Assembly: GCA_016709545.1 (NCBI GenBank) | Contig: JADJMO010000038.1 | Coordinates: 17,177-81,176, forward strand | Direction: 5' to 3' | DNA: 64,000 nt | Origin: Myxococcales bacterium | GTDB lineage: Bacteria > Myxococcota_A > Polyangia > Polyangiales > JADJMO01 | In this document: piece after piece, positions 53,198-61,057 of the stretch | Numbering within the stretch: position 1 is the first letter of the stretch | Layout: the number at the start of each line of letters is the position of its first letter | Program-made: the position numbers and the translations under genes | Notes under the pieces: model-generated | The model's input: the letters and a program-made list of their open reading frames with translations, nothing else | Told to the model about the DNA's origin: nothing | The model's database searches: none

Positions 53198-53944
53198 TTA
53201 TCCTTGCCGGATCGGCGAAGGCGCAATCCCTGGGCCATCACCGTCGATGGACAGATCTGTCCACGCCGTGACCCACCCTGAATCGGCGAGCGCAATGACG
53301 GGATTCGCGGCAAGCAGTGGTGCAGCATCGGCCGCGAACGATGTGCTGACGTCGGAGGCCACGCCCTTCGAGTCGAACCGGGTCAGGAGAAGTCGCCAGG
53401 GCTTGTCCTCGGCGAAGACGACGGCGAAACCCCCAGCAGGGTCCCCAGCCACCGTGTGACGCCCGAAGCCGAGCGAGCGCTTGCCGAGCGGCACCCCCGC
53501 ATCGACCGCAGACGGCGCCGGCAACGCAAGCAGGTCCACGCTGCGACACGACTGGCAGATGGCCCGGAGTGAGGTCGTCGCGAAGTCGCACTCCTCGAGG
53601 CCAGTCAGGTCACGAACGCCGTCGCCGCAGGTTGTCGATGCGGGTGTCTCGGCCTCGGTCGCTCCGGCGTCGCCGTCAGTAACGTCCGGCTCAGCGTCGA
53701 CGGAAGCTGTGGTCTCGGCACCATCTGCCTCGACGTCCGCCTCTACCCCGTCCGGGCTCGCGTCGAGAGCGCCCACGTCCGCAGCAGAGTCCGTTGCGAC
53801 CACGACGCTCTCGGTAGCGACGTCGGTCACCGCATCAGCGTCGTCCGCAGGGACTGGATCACCCGCCGTGAGGCAACCCGCCAGGAGAGCCGCTGCGCCG
53901 AAGAGGACGAGCGACGTGAAGGATCCTGGGCGGAGAGCAGCCAC
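53198..53944 (-). CDS. DUF4215-type lipoprotein, probably 3'-truncated
   Basis: 248 aa from GTG at 53944 (GAGGG upstream), signal SFTSLVLFGAAALLAGC. A long Asp/Ala/Thr/Val-rich linker (residues 25-100) leads to CGDGVRDLTGLEECDFATTSLRAICQSC, a DUF4215-like repeat, then the start of a beta-rich domain (SLGFGRHTVAGDPAGGFAVVFAED) that ends abruptly at IAPSPIRQG. A longer propeller would be expected, so the 3' part was probably lost next to the AT-rich insertion. Two perfect palindromes lie upstream. Confidence 0.55.
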   Translation of the reverse strand: MAALRPGSFTSLVLFGAAALLAGCLTAGDPVPADDADAVTDVATESVVVATDSAADVGALDASPDGVEADVEADGAETTASVDAEPDVTDGDAGATEAETPASTTCGDGVRDLTGLEECDFATTSLRAICQSCRSVDLLALPAPSAVDAGVPLGKRSLGFGRHTVAGDPAGGFAVVFAEDKPWRLLLTRFDSKGVASDVSTSFAADAAPLLAANPVIALADSGWVTAWTDLSIDGDGPGIAPSPIRQG

Positions 53945-54038
53945 GGCGGCACCCTCTACAGGAACCGTGCCCGCCCCGTCCGCCGACGCAACTGCGCAAC
54001 ATCGCAGAAATGTCCTCGAATTCATCGTCTCCGCCACC

Positions 54039-54075
54039 GGTGTTTCGAAACACCCCATGACTGTTTCGAAACAGT
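54039..54075. promoter_or_regulatory. Two tandem 16-bp perfect palindromes with GTTTCGAAAC core
   Basis: GGTGTTTCGAAACACC (54039-54054) and ACTGTTTCGAAACAGT (54060-54075), centres 21 bp apart, i.e. two helical turns. They lie 95-131 nt upstream of the lipoprotein start at 53944. Typical of a TetR- or similar dimeric repressor bound cooperatively. No matching regulator gene is adjacent. Confidence 0.65.
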
Positions 54076-54444
54076 TTCGATCGCTCACACCCACGGGTCG
54101 GCACGAGCTCGAGACGGGTTGCGTGGTTTCTCATCGCCGTCCACCCGGTGGCGCGAGCCGCGATCGGGGCGCGCCTCCGCCCACGTCGCGCTTGCAGCAC
54201 GGCGGCGGTTTCGTGGGTGGACAAGCCGGAGCGAGACCGAGCGACACCGTGGACTCCTCGTAGAGACAGCGGCCGAAGTGACGCGGGCAGATGCCACGAC
54301 CGGCCCACGCCGGTCATCCGTAGTTTCCTACCGATGACAGCTCGCTCGTTCCGTGTCTCCCCCAGATCGGTGCAAAATCACCGCACAAACCGACATTGAT
54401 TTGGATCAACGGCAGGATTCAGGCCAGCCGCTCGACGGGCGAAT
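54076..54444. other. Non-coding gap downstream of the response regulator gene
   Basis: About 370 bp. It contains a third partial GTTTCGATC next to the palindromes and an AT-richer patch near 54365-54420. No convincing gene. Confidence 0.3.
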
Positions 54445-55104
54445 TCACGCGTTCGTTGCAGCGAGCCACGCCCGGAGCTGGGCCAGCTCCATCCCGATCT
54501 TCGCCTGCACCGACGCGATCTGGCTGCGGACCGTGCGCTCACCGATCTCCCGATGCGCCGCGACGCGCGCGGCCGAGTACCCGGCGCCGAGCATGAGCGC
54601 GACCTCGGCCTCTGCGTGGGTGAGCTCGTCGTGGTGAGGCAGGGACGTGAACGCGCGCAGCATGCCGACGGTGACGCCGAGATCCCACGCGACGCTCTCG
54701 TGCGCGAAGGCGACCAGCGCCTTCTGCGTGAGACACTCGAAGGGCACATAGCGAGCGTTCAGCTCCGCGGCCTCGCCCAGCAGCGCTGGCTGCAGCTCAC
54801 CGCTGACCAGGATCGCGGGCGCCCAGCAACCCCGACTCCGAGCGCGCTGCAGGAGGTCCGGTCCACCGCGTGGCGCGCGCGGCAGGTGTACGTCGAACAT
54901 CAGACCGCACCAGCGCCGCGAGTCGTCGAGCAACACCAGGGCCTCGGCGTAGTCGGTCGCCACGACGATCTCGCGCCGCCCACGCAGCGCCCGTTGCATC
55001 GCGCCCTTCCAAGAGGGACGATCGTCGACCAGCAGCACCTCCCGGGCCGCCCCGGGTGGGCGACTGGACCGGATCGAAGGCTGCGAGTCGACGTAGTCCG
55101 ACAC
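54445..55104 (-). CDS. LuxR-type response regulator adjacent to the tRNA-Val attachment site
   Basis: 219 aa from GTG. Receiver domain residues 20-130 (EVLLVDDRPSWKGAMQRAL, phosphoacceptor in LMFDVHLP); a C-terminal LuxR/GerE-like HTH at residues 155-215 (HDELTHAEAEVALMLGAGYSAARVAAHREIGERTVRSQIASVQAKIG). Its first codons are part of the 120-bp repeat; decayed copies of the gene lie at 39.1-39.3 kb and, as a trace, at 37.5 kb. So it travels with the island ends and may belong to the mobile element rather than the host. No cognate kinase nearby. Confidence 0.82.
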   Translation of the reverse strand: MSDYVDSQPSIRSSRPPGAAREVLLVDDRPSWKGAMQRALRGRREIVVATDYAEALVLLDDSRRWCGLMFDVHLPRAPRGGPDLLQRARSRGCWAPAILVSGELQPALLGEAAELNARYVPFECLTQKALVAFAHESVAWDLGVTVGMLRAFTSLPHHDELTHAEAEVALMLGAGYSAARVAAHREIGERTVRSQIASVQAKIGMELAQLRAWLAATNA

Positions 55105-55188
55105 GGCCCGAGGCTAGCTCAGGCGTCGGAGGGTTGCGGTGGTGGGCGCAGAGGGATTTGAACCCCCGACTTCAACCGTGTGAAGGTC
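55069..55188. repeat. Direct repeat copy 2: island end at intact tRNA-Val
   Basis: Partner of 39255-39374 (6 differences in 120 bp). Runs from the start of the response-regulator gene through the spacer and the 3' part of the tRNA, ending in its anticodon arm. Confidence 0.8.
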
Positions 55189-55214
55189 GCACTCTACCGC
55201 TGAGTTATGCGCCC
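55140..55214 (-). tRNA. tRNA-Val (anticodon CAC)
   Basis: 75 nt including encoded CCA. Acceptor GGGCGCA/TGCGCCC, D-stem ACTC/GAGT, anticodon stem CGACC/GGTTG with loop TTCACAC (anticodon CAC), T-arm GGGGG-TTCAAAT-CCCTC. All arms fold. It is the integration target of the neighbouring island. Confidence 0.93.
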
Positions 55215-55330
55215 AATCGCACCTTGCGATGCGAGGTCGCGTTAGTTAGCCGCACTCCCCCCCGCACGCAAGAGCTTCCTGCGCGCCGCGTTTCTGCGCC
55301 TGATTCCTGGCTACTTGCATTCGTGCGCAT

Positions 55331-55347
55331 GAAGACATATATGCTTC
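55331..55347. promoter_or_regulatory. AT-rich imperfect dyad before the ArsR-methyltransferase gene
   Basis: GAAGACATATATGCTTC, with CATATATG as an exact palindrome, ends 3 nt before the GTG start. It stands out from GC-rich DNA and is placed as an ArsR-type autoregulatory site would be. Confidence 0.5.
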
Positions 55348-55350
55348 CCC

Positions 55351-56349
55351 GTGGTCGCCCCGGCGGACAGCAAGAGCAGCGCGCGGTGGGAGCTCTATCG
55401 GCTCCTCTCCGAGCCCGTGCGCCTGCGCCTGCTGGCCCTCGCGCACGACGAGGAGCTGGCCGTGGGCGAGCTGGCCGAGCTCCTCGACGAGGCGCAGCCC
55501 AACGTCTCGCGCCACGCCGCCGCCCTCCGCCAGGCCGGCCTCCTCGCCGAGCGTCGCCAGGGCACGCGCGTGCTCGTGCGCCTGGGAGAGGGCGTCGAGT
55601 CCGACCCCGTCGTGGCCGACGCGCTCGTGGCCGGCCGTGCCCTCACCACCGAGGACGGCTCGCAGGCCCGCATCGCCGAGGTCGTCGCCGCGCGCGACGC
55701 CGCGAGCCGCGCGTTCTTCTCCAGGGCCCGCGACGCGAGCGTCCCCGACGCCGCGCCCGAGCTCCCCGCCTACCTCTCCGCGCTCGCGCTCCTCATCCCC
55801 GACCGCAAGCTGGCCGTCGACGTGGGCACCGGCGACGGCGGCCTGCTCGACGTCCTCGCCCCCGTGTTCGAGCGCGTCGTCGCGTGCGACCGCGAGGAGG
55901 CGCAGCTCGCCCGCTGCCGCGCCCGCGTGGCCGCGCGCGGGTTCGCCAACGTCGAGATCGTGCAGGGCGCCGTCGACGACCCGGCCGTCCACAAGGCCGT
56001 CGGTCGCAGCGCCGACGTCGTGTTCGCCGCGCGCCTGCTGCACCACGCGCCCAAGCCCGCCGCGCTCCTCCGCTCGCTCGTGGCCCTCGCGCGCCCGGGT
56101 GGCGCCGTCGTCGTCCTGGACTACGCGCGCCACGACGACGAGGCCATGCGCAAGGAGGCCGACCTGTGGCTCGGCTTCGAGGCCCCCGAGCTCAAGAAGC
56201 TCGCGCGCGCTGCGGGCCTCGTCGAGCTCGTGGTACGCCCGCTGCCCTCCCCCTGGGCCTCTGCCCGCTCTTCTTCTCCCGACGCGCACCTGCCCTGGCA
56301 GGTCGTCGTCGGTCGCCTGCCGACCCCGCAACAAGGAGCCCGATCGTGA
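55351..56349 (+). CDS. ArsR-family regulator fused to a SAM-dependent methyltransferase
   Basis: 332 aa. Residues 10-90: ArsR winged helix (LLSEPVRLRLLALAHDEELAVGELAELLDEAQPNVSRHAAALRQAGLLAERRQG). Residues 145-325: class I methyltransferase with motif I LAVDVGTGDGGLLDVLA and acidic VVACDREEAQ. No ArsR metal-site cysteines (no ELCVCDL), so a metal ligand is unlikely. Its stop overlaps the ahcY start (GTGA), so it probably senses SAM or SAH and controls the methyl cycle, as SahR (ArsR family) does elsewhere; that role is inference. Confidence 0.82.
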   Translation: MVAPADSKSSARWELYRLLSEPVRLRLLALAHDEELAVGELAELLDEAQPNVSRHAAALRQAGLLAERRQGTRVLVRLGEGVESDPVVADALVAGRALTTEDGSQARIAEVVAARDAASRAFFSRARDASVPDAAPELPAYLSALALLIPDRKLAVDVGTGDGGLLDVLAPVFERVVACDREEAQLARCRARVAARGFANVEIVQGAVDDPAVHKAVGRSADVVFAARLLHHAPKPAALLRSLVALARPGGAVVVLDYARHDDEAMRKEADLWLGFEAPELKKLARAAGLVELVVRPLPSPWASARSSSPDAHLPWQVVVGRLPTPQQGARS

Positions 56350-57698
56350 ACACCGAGACCGTCAAGACGACCCTCAAGTCCGACACCCTGCCCAACTACA
56401 AGGTCGCCGACATCTCGCTCGCCGAGTGGGGTCGCAAGGAGATCCAGATCGCCGAGAAGGAGATGCCCGGCCTCATGGCCCTCCGCAAGGAGTACGGCCC
56501 GACCCAGCCGCTCAAGGGCGCGCGCATCGCCGGCTGCCTCCACATGACCATCCAGACCGCCGTGCTCATCGAGACGCTCACCGCGCTCGGCGCCGAGGTC
56601 ACCTGGACCAGCTGCAACATCTTCAGCACGCAGGATCACGCCGCGGCCGCGATCGCGGCGGCGGGCATCCCGGTCTTCGCCTGGAAGGGCGAGACCGAGG
56701 AGGAGTACGACTGGTGCATCGAGCAGCAGCTCTACGCCTTCAAGGGCGGCAAGGGCCCGAACATGATCCTCGACGACGGCGGCGACCTCACCGGCCTGGC
56801 CCACGAGAAGCGCCCCGACCTGTTCCAGGCGCGGACCCGTGCGCGGCATCACCGAGGAGACCACCACCGGCGTGCACCGCCTCTACGAGATGCACAAGAA
56901 GGGCCTCCTCAAGGTCCCGACGTTCAACGTCAACGACAGCGTCACCAAGTCCAAGTTCGACAACCTCTACGGCTGCCGCGAGTCGCTCGGCGACGGCCTC
57001 AAGCGCGCCACCGACGTGATGTTCGCCGGCAAGATCGCCGTCGTCTGCGGCTACGGCGACGTGGGCAAGGGCTGCGCGCAGTCGCTCCGCGGCCTCGGCG
57101 CCCGCGTCATCATCACCGAGATCGACCCGATCTGCGCGCTCCAGGCCGCGATGGAGGGCTACCAGGTCACCACGATGGAGGAGGCCGCCCCGATCGGCGA
57201 CATCTTCATCACCGCGACCGGCAACAAGGACGTCATCCGCGGCGAGCACATGCAGGTGATGAAGGACGAGGCGATCCTCGGCAACATCGGCCACTTCGAC
57301 GCCGAGATCCAGGTCGCCTGGCTCGAGAAGAACACCAAGGAAGACAACATCAAGCCGCAGGTCGATCACTTCGTCTTCCCGAACGGGAAGAAGCTGACCG
57401 TCCTCGCCCGCGGCCGCCTGCTCAACCTCGGCTGCGCGACCGGCCACCCGTCGTTCGTCATGTCGAGCTCGTTCACCAACCAGGTCCTCGCGCAGCTCGC
57501 GCTCTGGACCGAGCAGGGCAAGTACCCGGTCGGCGTGCACCTCCTGCCGAAGAAGCTCGACGAGAAGGTCGCCGCGCTCCACCTCGACAAGCTCGGCGTC
57601 AAGCTCACCAAGCTCTCGCAGGACCAGGCCGAGTACATCGGCGTGACCCCCGAGGGCCCCTTCAAGCCCGAGAACTACCGCTACGACGCTCCTCGTAG
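56346..57698 (+). CDS. ahcY: Adenosylhomocysteinase, two frame breaks
   Basis: Hydrolyses S-adenosylhomocysteine to adenosine and homocysteine. GTG at 56346 with AAGGAG 8 nt upstream. First part LPNYKVADISLAEWGRKEI ... GCLHMTIQTAVLIETL ... WTSCNIFSTQDHAAAAI; frame lost near 56832 (HEKRPDLFQ) and regained as VRGITEETTTGVHRLYEM, then the NAD site VVCGYGDVGKGCA and the usual C-terminus PFKPENYRY. The continuing frame passes the natural end and the terminator; the TAG at 57698 in a neighbouring frame is the likely true stop. About 450 aa when corrected. Essential-type enzyme, so the breaks are probably sequencing errors. Confidence 0.9.
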   Translation: MNTETVKTTLKSDTLPNYKVADISLAEWGRKEIQIAEKEMPGLMALRKEYGPTQPLKGARIAGCLHMTIQTAVLIETLTALGAEVTWTSCNIFSTQDHAAAAIAAAGIPVFAWKGETEEEYDWCIEQQLYAFKGGKGPNMILDDGGDLTGLAHEKRPDLFQARTRARHHRGDHHRRAPPLRDAQEGPPQGPDVQRQRQRHQVQVRQPLRLPRVARRRPQARHRRDVRRQDRRRLRLRRRGQGLRAVAPRPRRPRHHHRDRPDLRAPGRDGGLPGHHDGGGRPDRRHLHHRDRQQGRHPRRAHAGDEGRGDPRQHRPLRRRDPGRLAREEHQGRQHQAAGRSLRLPEREEADRPRPRPPAQPRLRDRPPVVRHVELVHQPGPRAARALDRAGQVPGRRAPPAEEARREGRRAPPRQARRQAHQALAGPGRVHRRDPRGPLQARELPLRRSS

Positions 57699-57704
57699 CG
57701 ATCG

Positions 57705-57737
57705 AGAACGCCGGCTCCGGTCGGCGTTCTGCTTTTT
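57705..57737 (+). terminator. Rho-independent terminator of ahcY
   Basis: AGAACGCCG pairs with CGGCGTTCT (9 bp, 8-nt loop), followed by TGCTTTTTG with five T at 57733-57737. It starts 6 nt after the proposed ahcY stop. Confidence 0.85.
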
Positions 57738-57740
57738 GTC

Positions 57741-58539
57741 TCAGGGCTCGAGCCGCGCGATCCGCTCGCAGCTCTCCACCGTCGCCGCGTCGAGCGGGAA
57801 GCTGCTCTCGATGCGCAGCTCCTCGAGGGTGACCTCCTGCGGCGCGGAGAACACGGTGACCGTCGTCAGGAAGGCGAGCGCGAGGTCGTCGCGCTGCAGG
57901 CGAACGGTCAGCGTGGGGCTCGCCGGCGCGGAGAAGTCCGGCTGCTGCCACTCCCTCGGCACCCCGGGGTAGCCGAGCACGCGGTCGAGCAGCGCGAACA
58001 GGCGGTCGTCCTCGCGGCGGGCCAGCGCCTCGCGGTGGAGCCGCGCGACCATCGAGCGCGCCAGCGTCGCCCAGTCGACCAGGAACGACCGCAGGTAGCG
58101 CGGGTCGAACACCAGCGAGAACAGGTTGAGCGGCGCCTCCGGCGGCTCGAGGACGAAGCGACCGAAGAGGCGGGCCGCAGCGCGGTTGCTGCGCACGATG
58201 TCCGAGTCGACCGAGAGCACCGTCAGCGGGTACGGCTCCTGCTGCTGCATCATGCGCGCGATCGCCTGGTCGATCGCGGGCGGGAGCGCGTCGAGGCCGG
58301 GCTCGGCGAAGCGCGGCGGAAAGCCCGCGGCGCGCAGCGCCTCGTTGCGGTCGCGGAGCGGCGTCTCGAAGCGTCGCGAACAGCCGCAGCACCATCTCCT
58401 CGCTCGGCTGCGACCGCCCCGACTCGAGGAAGGCGAGGTGGCGCGCGGAGATCCCGGCGGCGAGCGCGAGGTCGAGCTGCGAGTGACCGCGGCGCCCGCG
58501 CCAGTACTTGAGCTGCGCGGGGAAGAGCCGGGGCGCCAT
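57741..58539 (-). CDS. XRE regulator with MmyB-like ligand domain, frameshifted
   Basis: ATG at 58539. HTH: LKYWRGRRGHSQLDLALAAGISARHLAFLESGRSQPSEEMVLRL. At about 58370 the frame changes; the other frame continues ETPLRDRNEALRAAGFPPRFAEPG, then PLTVLSVDSDIVRSNRAAARLFGRF and ends at 57741. The second part is the MmyB-type PAS-like pocket found in many actinobacterial and proteobacterial XRE regulators. One surplus base explains the break. It diverges from a small membrane protein gene, its probable target. Confidence 0.78.
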
Positions 58540-58626
58540 GGGGCTCGACTCTACCAGCCCCGATCGGCGCGGCACTTACCTCGCGAGGTCATTGAGCGGC
58601 CCGCGCGCGCTGCATACCGAGAGGGC

Positions 58627-59019
58627 ATGAACCGAAAGCTGTTCCTGACGATGGTGGCCTGCGTGGCGCTCGCGGTCGGCAGCGTGGCGCTGCTCGGCCC
58701 GGGCGTGTTCCTCGAGACGGGCAAGGGCGCGCTGCCGAGCGAGGCGGCCAAGGTGATGATGCGCGAGGTCGGCGTGCTCCTCGTGGCGGTCGGGCTCCTC
58801 GGCTGGCTCGTGCGCGACCACCCCGACTCGCCGACGCTGCGCGCGATCCTCGTCGCCAACGCGGTGCTGCAGGTGGGGATCTTCCCCATCGAGATCGCGG
58901 CCTACCAGCGCGGCGTCTTCCCGCTGCTCTCGGGCATCCTGCCGAACAGCGTGTTCCACGTGCTCGCCGCCGCGGGGTTCGCGTACTTCGCCGCGAGAGT
59001 GACGCCGCGCCCCGCGTGA
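58627..59019 (+). CDS. Four-helix membrane protein, divergent from the XRE gene
   Basis: 130 aa from ATG at 58627. Four hydrophobic segments (FLTMVACVALAVGSVALLG, EVGVLLVAVGLLGWLV, ILVANAVLQVGIFPIEIA, VFHVLAAAGFAYFAA) resembling small DUF4345/DoxX-like integral membrane proteins. Probably controlled by the divergent regulator. Function unknown. Confidence 0.6.
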   Translation: MNRKLFLTMVACVALAVGSVALLGPGVFLETGKGALPSEAAKVMMREVGVLLVAVGLLGWLVRDHPDSPTLRAILVANAVLQVGIFPIEIAAYQRGVFPLLSGILPNSVFHVLAAAGFAYFAARVTPRPA

Positions 59020-59883
59020 TCAGCGCAGCATCGCGGCGCCGAACACCCCCGCGCTGTCGCCGAGCTCGTTCTTCACCACGCACACGCGGGGCTCGTCGTC
59101 GAACACGTGCCGCGCGAGCGCGCGCAGCCCTTCGTCGTAGAGGATCGACAGGTTCGACACGCCGCCGCCGAGCACCAGCACGTCGGGGTCGAGCACGTTG
59201 ACGACGATCGCGAGCGAGCGCCCGAAGATCTCGGCGACCTCCGCGAGCGTGACCGGGTCGTCGATCTCGGCCAGCGCCTGCCTCTGCCCGGTGCGCGCCG
59301 CGTGTCGCCGCTCGATCGCGGGCCCGCACAGGTACGTCTCGACGCACCCGCGCCGGCCGCAGTAGCAAGCGGGCCCGCTCGGGTCGATCACCACGTGCCC
59401 CCACTCGCCCGCGATCGTGCGGCCCGCGGTGCACGCGCGGCGGCCACCGAGCACGACGCCGCCGCCCACGCCCGTGCCGAGGATCACCCCGAACGCGAGG
59501 CCCGCCCCGCGCGCGGCGCCGAAGGCGAGCTCGGCGAGCGCGAAGCAGTTGGCGTCGTTGTCGAACGCGATCGGTCGACCGACGGCGCGGCGCAGATCTG
59601 CGTGGAACGCTCGGCCGTTCAGGCACGTCGTGTTGGAGTTCTTGACGAGCCCCGCGCGCGTGAGGCCGCCGGGCATGCCGACGCCGATCGACGCCGCGGG
59701 TGCGCGCGTCGAGAAGCGCGCGATCAGCGCGGCGACGCGGGAGAGCACGTGATCGTAGCCACCGTCGCGCTCGGTCGCGATGCGCTCGCGCTCGAGCACC
59801 TCGGGGACCTCGCCGCCCACGCGCAGCAGCACCGCTTCGGTCTTCGTCCCGCCGAGATCGACGCCGACGCGGATGTCCTCCAT
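59020..59883 (-). CDS. ROK-family sugar kinase
   Basis: 287 aa. ATP site VGVDLGGTKTEAVLL at the N-terminus, catalytic region AFDNDANCFALAELAFG, GTGVGGGVVL, and the ROK zinc signature CYCGRRGCVET following the active-site GEWGHVVI. A sugar kinase (glucose, fructose or N-acetylhexosamine); exact substrate uncertain. No DNA-binding domain, so an enzyme rather than a NagC-type repressor. Confidence 0.88.
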   Translation of the reverse strand: MEDIRVGVDLGGTKTEAVLLRVGGEVPEVLERERIATERDGGYDHVLSRVAALIARFSTRAPAASIGVGMPGGLTRAGLVKNSNTTCLNGRAFHADLRRAVGRPIAFDNDANCFALAELAFGAARGAGLAFGVILGTGVGGGVVLGGRRACTAGRTIAGEWGHVVIDPSGPACYCGRRGCVETYLCGPAIERRHAARTGQRQALAEIDDPVTLAEVAEIFGRSLAIVVNVLDPDVLVLGGGVSNLSILYDEGLRALARHVFDDEPRVCVVKNELGDSAGVFGAAMLR

Positions 59884-59908
59884 GCGCAGGGATGCTACCG
59901 TGGGGTGG

Positions 59909-60142
59909 ATGTCGACGCCGAAGAAGCCGTGTGGTCCGCACATCGAGCTCTCGTCGTCCAAGGCGGCGCGCGTGATGCGGTGCCCGTGCGGCACCATCCA
60001 CATCCACCTCGCGGCCCAGGGCATCACCCTGCGGGTCAACGGCGAGGACCTGCGCCACCTCGGCAACGCGCTGTCGGCGGCGAGCCGCCTGATCGACGTC
60101 GTCGAGGCCCCGTCCGCCGGCGGCGAGTCCACCGTCAACTAG
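59909..60142 (+). CDS. Small conserved-looking protein with CPCG motif
   Basis: 77 aa from ATG at 59909, divergent from the ROK kinase gene (25 bp apart). Contains MRCPCGTIHIHLAAQGITLRVNGEDLRHLGNAL: a beta-strand pair with two cysteines and histidines, then a helix. Soluble. Function unknown. Confidence 0.5.
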   Translation: MSTPKKPCGPHIELSSSKAARVMRCPCGTIHIHLAAQGITLRVNGEDLRHLGNALSAASRLIDVVEAPSAGGESTVN

Positions 60143-60187
60143 CCTCCTGCCAGGTCGGTGTCAGGAGCATGGCCCTAGGGTGGGCCG

Positions 60188-61048
60188 ATGCCTCCCTCTT
60201 TACCGCTCCCTCTTGTCGCTCCCGGACCGTCCCCGTCCGGTCCTCCGCTCCGGGCGGCCTTTCTGCCTCGACCCGTTCCGGTCACCCCCGGGTCGTCCGC
60301 CGCCGGCCCGGCTTCGTGGGACCCCACCCCCGGTTCGTCCCCCCAGGGCTACGGGTCGTCGGAACCGCCCTTTGCGAAGTGCCTCGGCGACACCACCCTC
60401 CGGTGCATGTTCGACTCCGGAACTGCTCTCGCATTCAACCTCGACGACGAGCCCGCCTTCGCGAGCGTCCGCCCTTTCCCGGTGGGCCCCAACGCGGCGT
60501 CCCGCCTCATCCTCGCCGAGCTCGAGAGCGCCGAGACCCGGAGCCGCCTCATCGCCACCGCCGCCCGCCTGCTCGGCAACGAGGCGGACGCCGAGGACTG
60601 CGTCCAGGAGGCGACCATCCAGGCCCTCCGCCACGCCGAGCAGTTCGAGGGTCGATCGGCCCCGCGGAGCTGGCTGTTCCGCGTGGTCGTCAACGCCTGC
60701 AAGATGCGCCGGCGGGCCGAGCGTCGTGCCCGTCGCGGCGGCGGCGCCATCCACGTGCCGCTCGACGAGCTCGTCTCCGCCTCTGCCGTGTCCGGCCCGG
60801 CCACCGACCCGGAGGAGATGCTGGTCGGCGACGACGCGCTCGCCGTGGTGGGCGCCGGTCTCGCCGAGGTCCCCGAGCTCGACCGCGCCCTCTTCACCGC
60901 CCACGTGCTCGACGACGAGCCCCTCGCGACCCTCGCCCTCCGCCACGACCTCACCCGCCAGGCCGTGAAATCCCGCCTGTTCCGCGTGCGGCGCCGCCTC
61001 GAGGAGCGCCTGTCCGCGGAGACTGGCGACACGCTGCGGTCGGCGTAA
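60188..61048 (+). CDS. ECF-type RNA polymerase sigma factor
   Basis: 286 aa as open; the first about 70 residues are Pro/Ser-rich, and the true start could be the ATG at 60407. Region 2: LIATAARLLGNEADAEDCVQEATIQALRHAEQFEGRSAPRSWLFRVVVNACKMRRR; region 4: VPELDRALFTAHVLDDEPLATLALRHDLTRQAVKSRLFRVRRRLEERL. No anti-sigma gene adjacent; instead a LytS/LytTR pair follows 9 nt downstream, probably in one operon. Confidence 0.85.
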   Translation: MPPSLPLPLVAPGPSPSGPPLRAAFLPRPVPVTPGSSAAGPASWDPTPGSSPQGYGSSEPPFAKCLGDTTLRCMFDSGTALAFNLDDEPAFASVRPFPVGPNAASRLILAELESAETRSRLIATAARLLGNEADAEDCVQEATIQALRHAEQFEGRSAPRSWLFRVVVNACKMRRRAERRARRGGGAIHVPLDELVSASAVSGPATDPEEMLVGDDALAVVGAGLAEVPELDRALFTAHVLDDEPLATLALRHDLTRQAVKSRLFRVRRRLEERLSAETGDTLRSA

Positions 61049-61057
61049 CCTCCAAGG

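Larger units (their letters stand above)
39375..55188. mobile_element. Genomic island inserted at tRNA-Val(CAC)
   Basis: About 15.8 kb between the two 120-bp repeats. One end has the intact tRNA, the other only its 3' part, as after site-specific integration. The cargo is defence- and immunity-like: Gabija genes, a SNF2-SbcD-SbcC-like operon, DUF2185 and SUKH-like genes, lipoprotein fragments and a response regulator next to the attachment site. No integrase or transposase is visible, so it may have been lost or be supplied in trans. Codon use is similar to the host, but pockets near 44.5-44.85 and 52.7-53.2 kb are clearly AT-richer. Confidence 0.7.

Noticed and set aside
39375..55188. CRISPR arrays, insertion sequences or prophage genes in the island
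   Set aside because: No regularly spaced repeats, transposase, integrase or phage structural motifs were seen on either strand.
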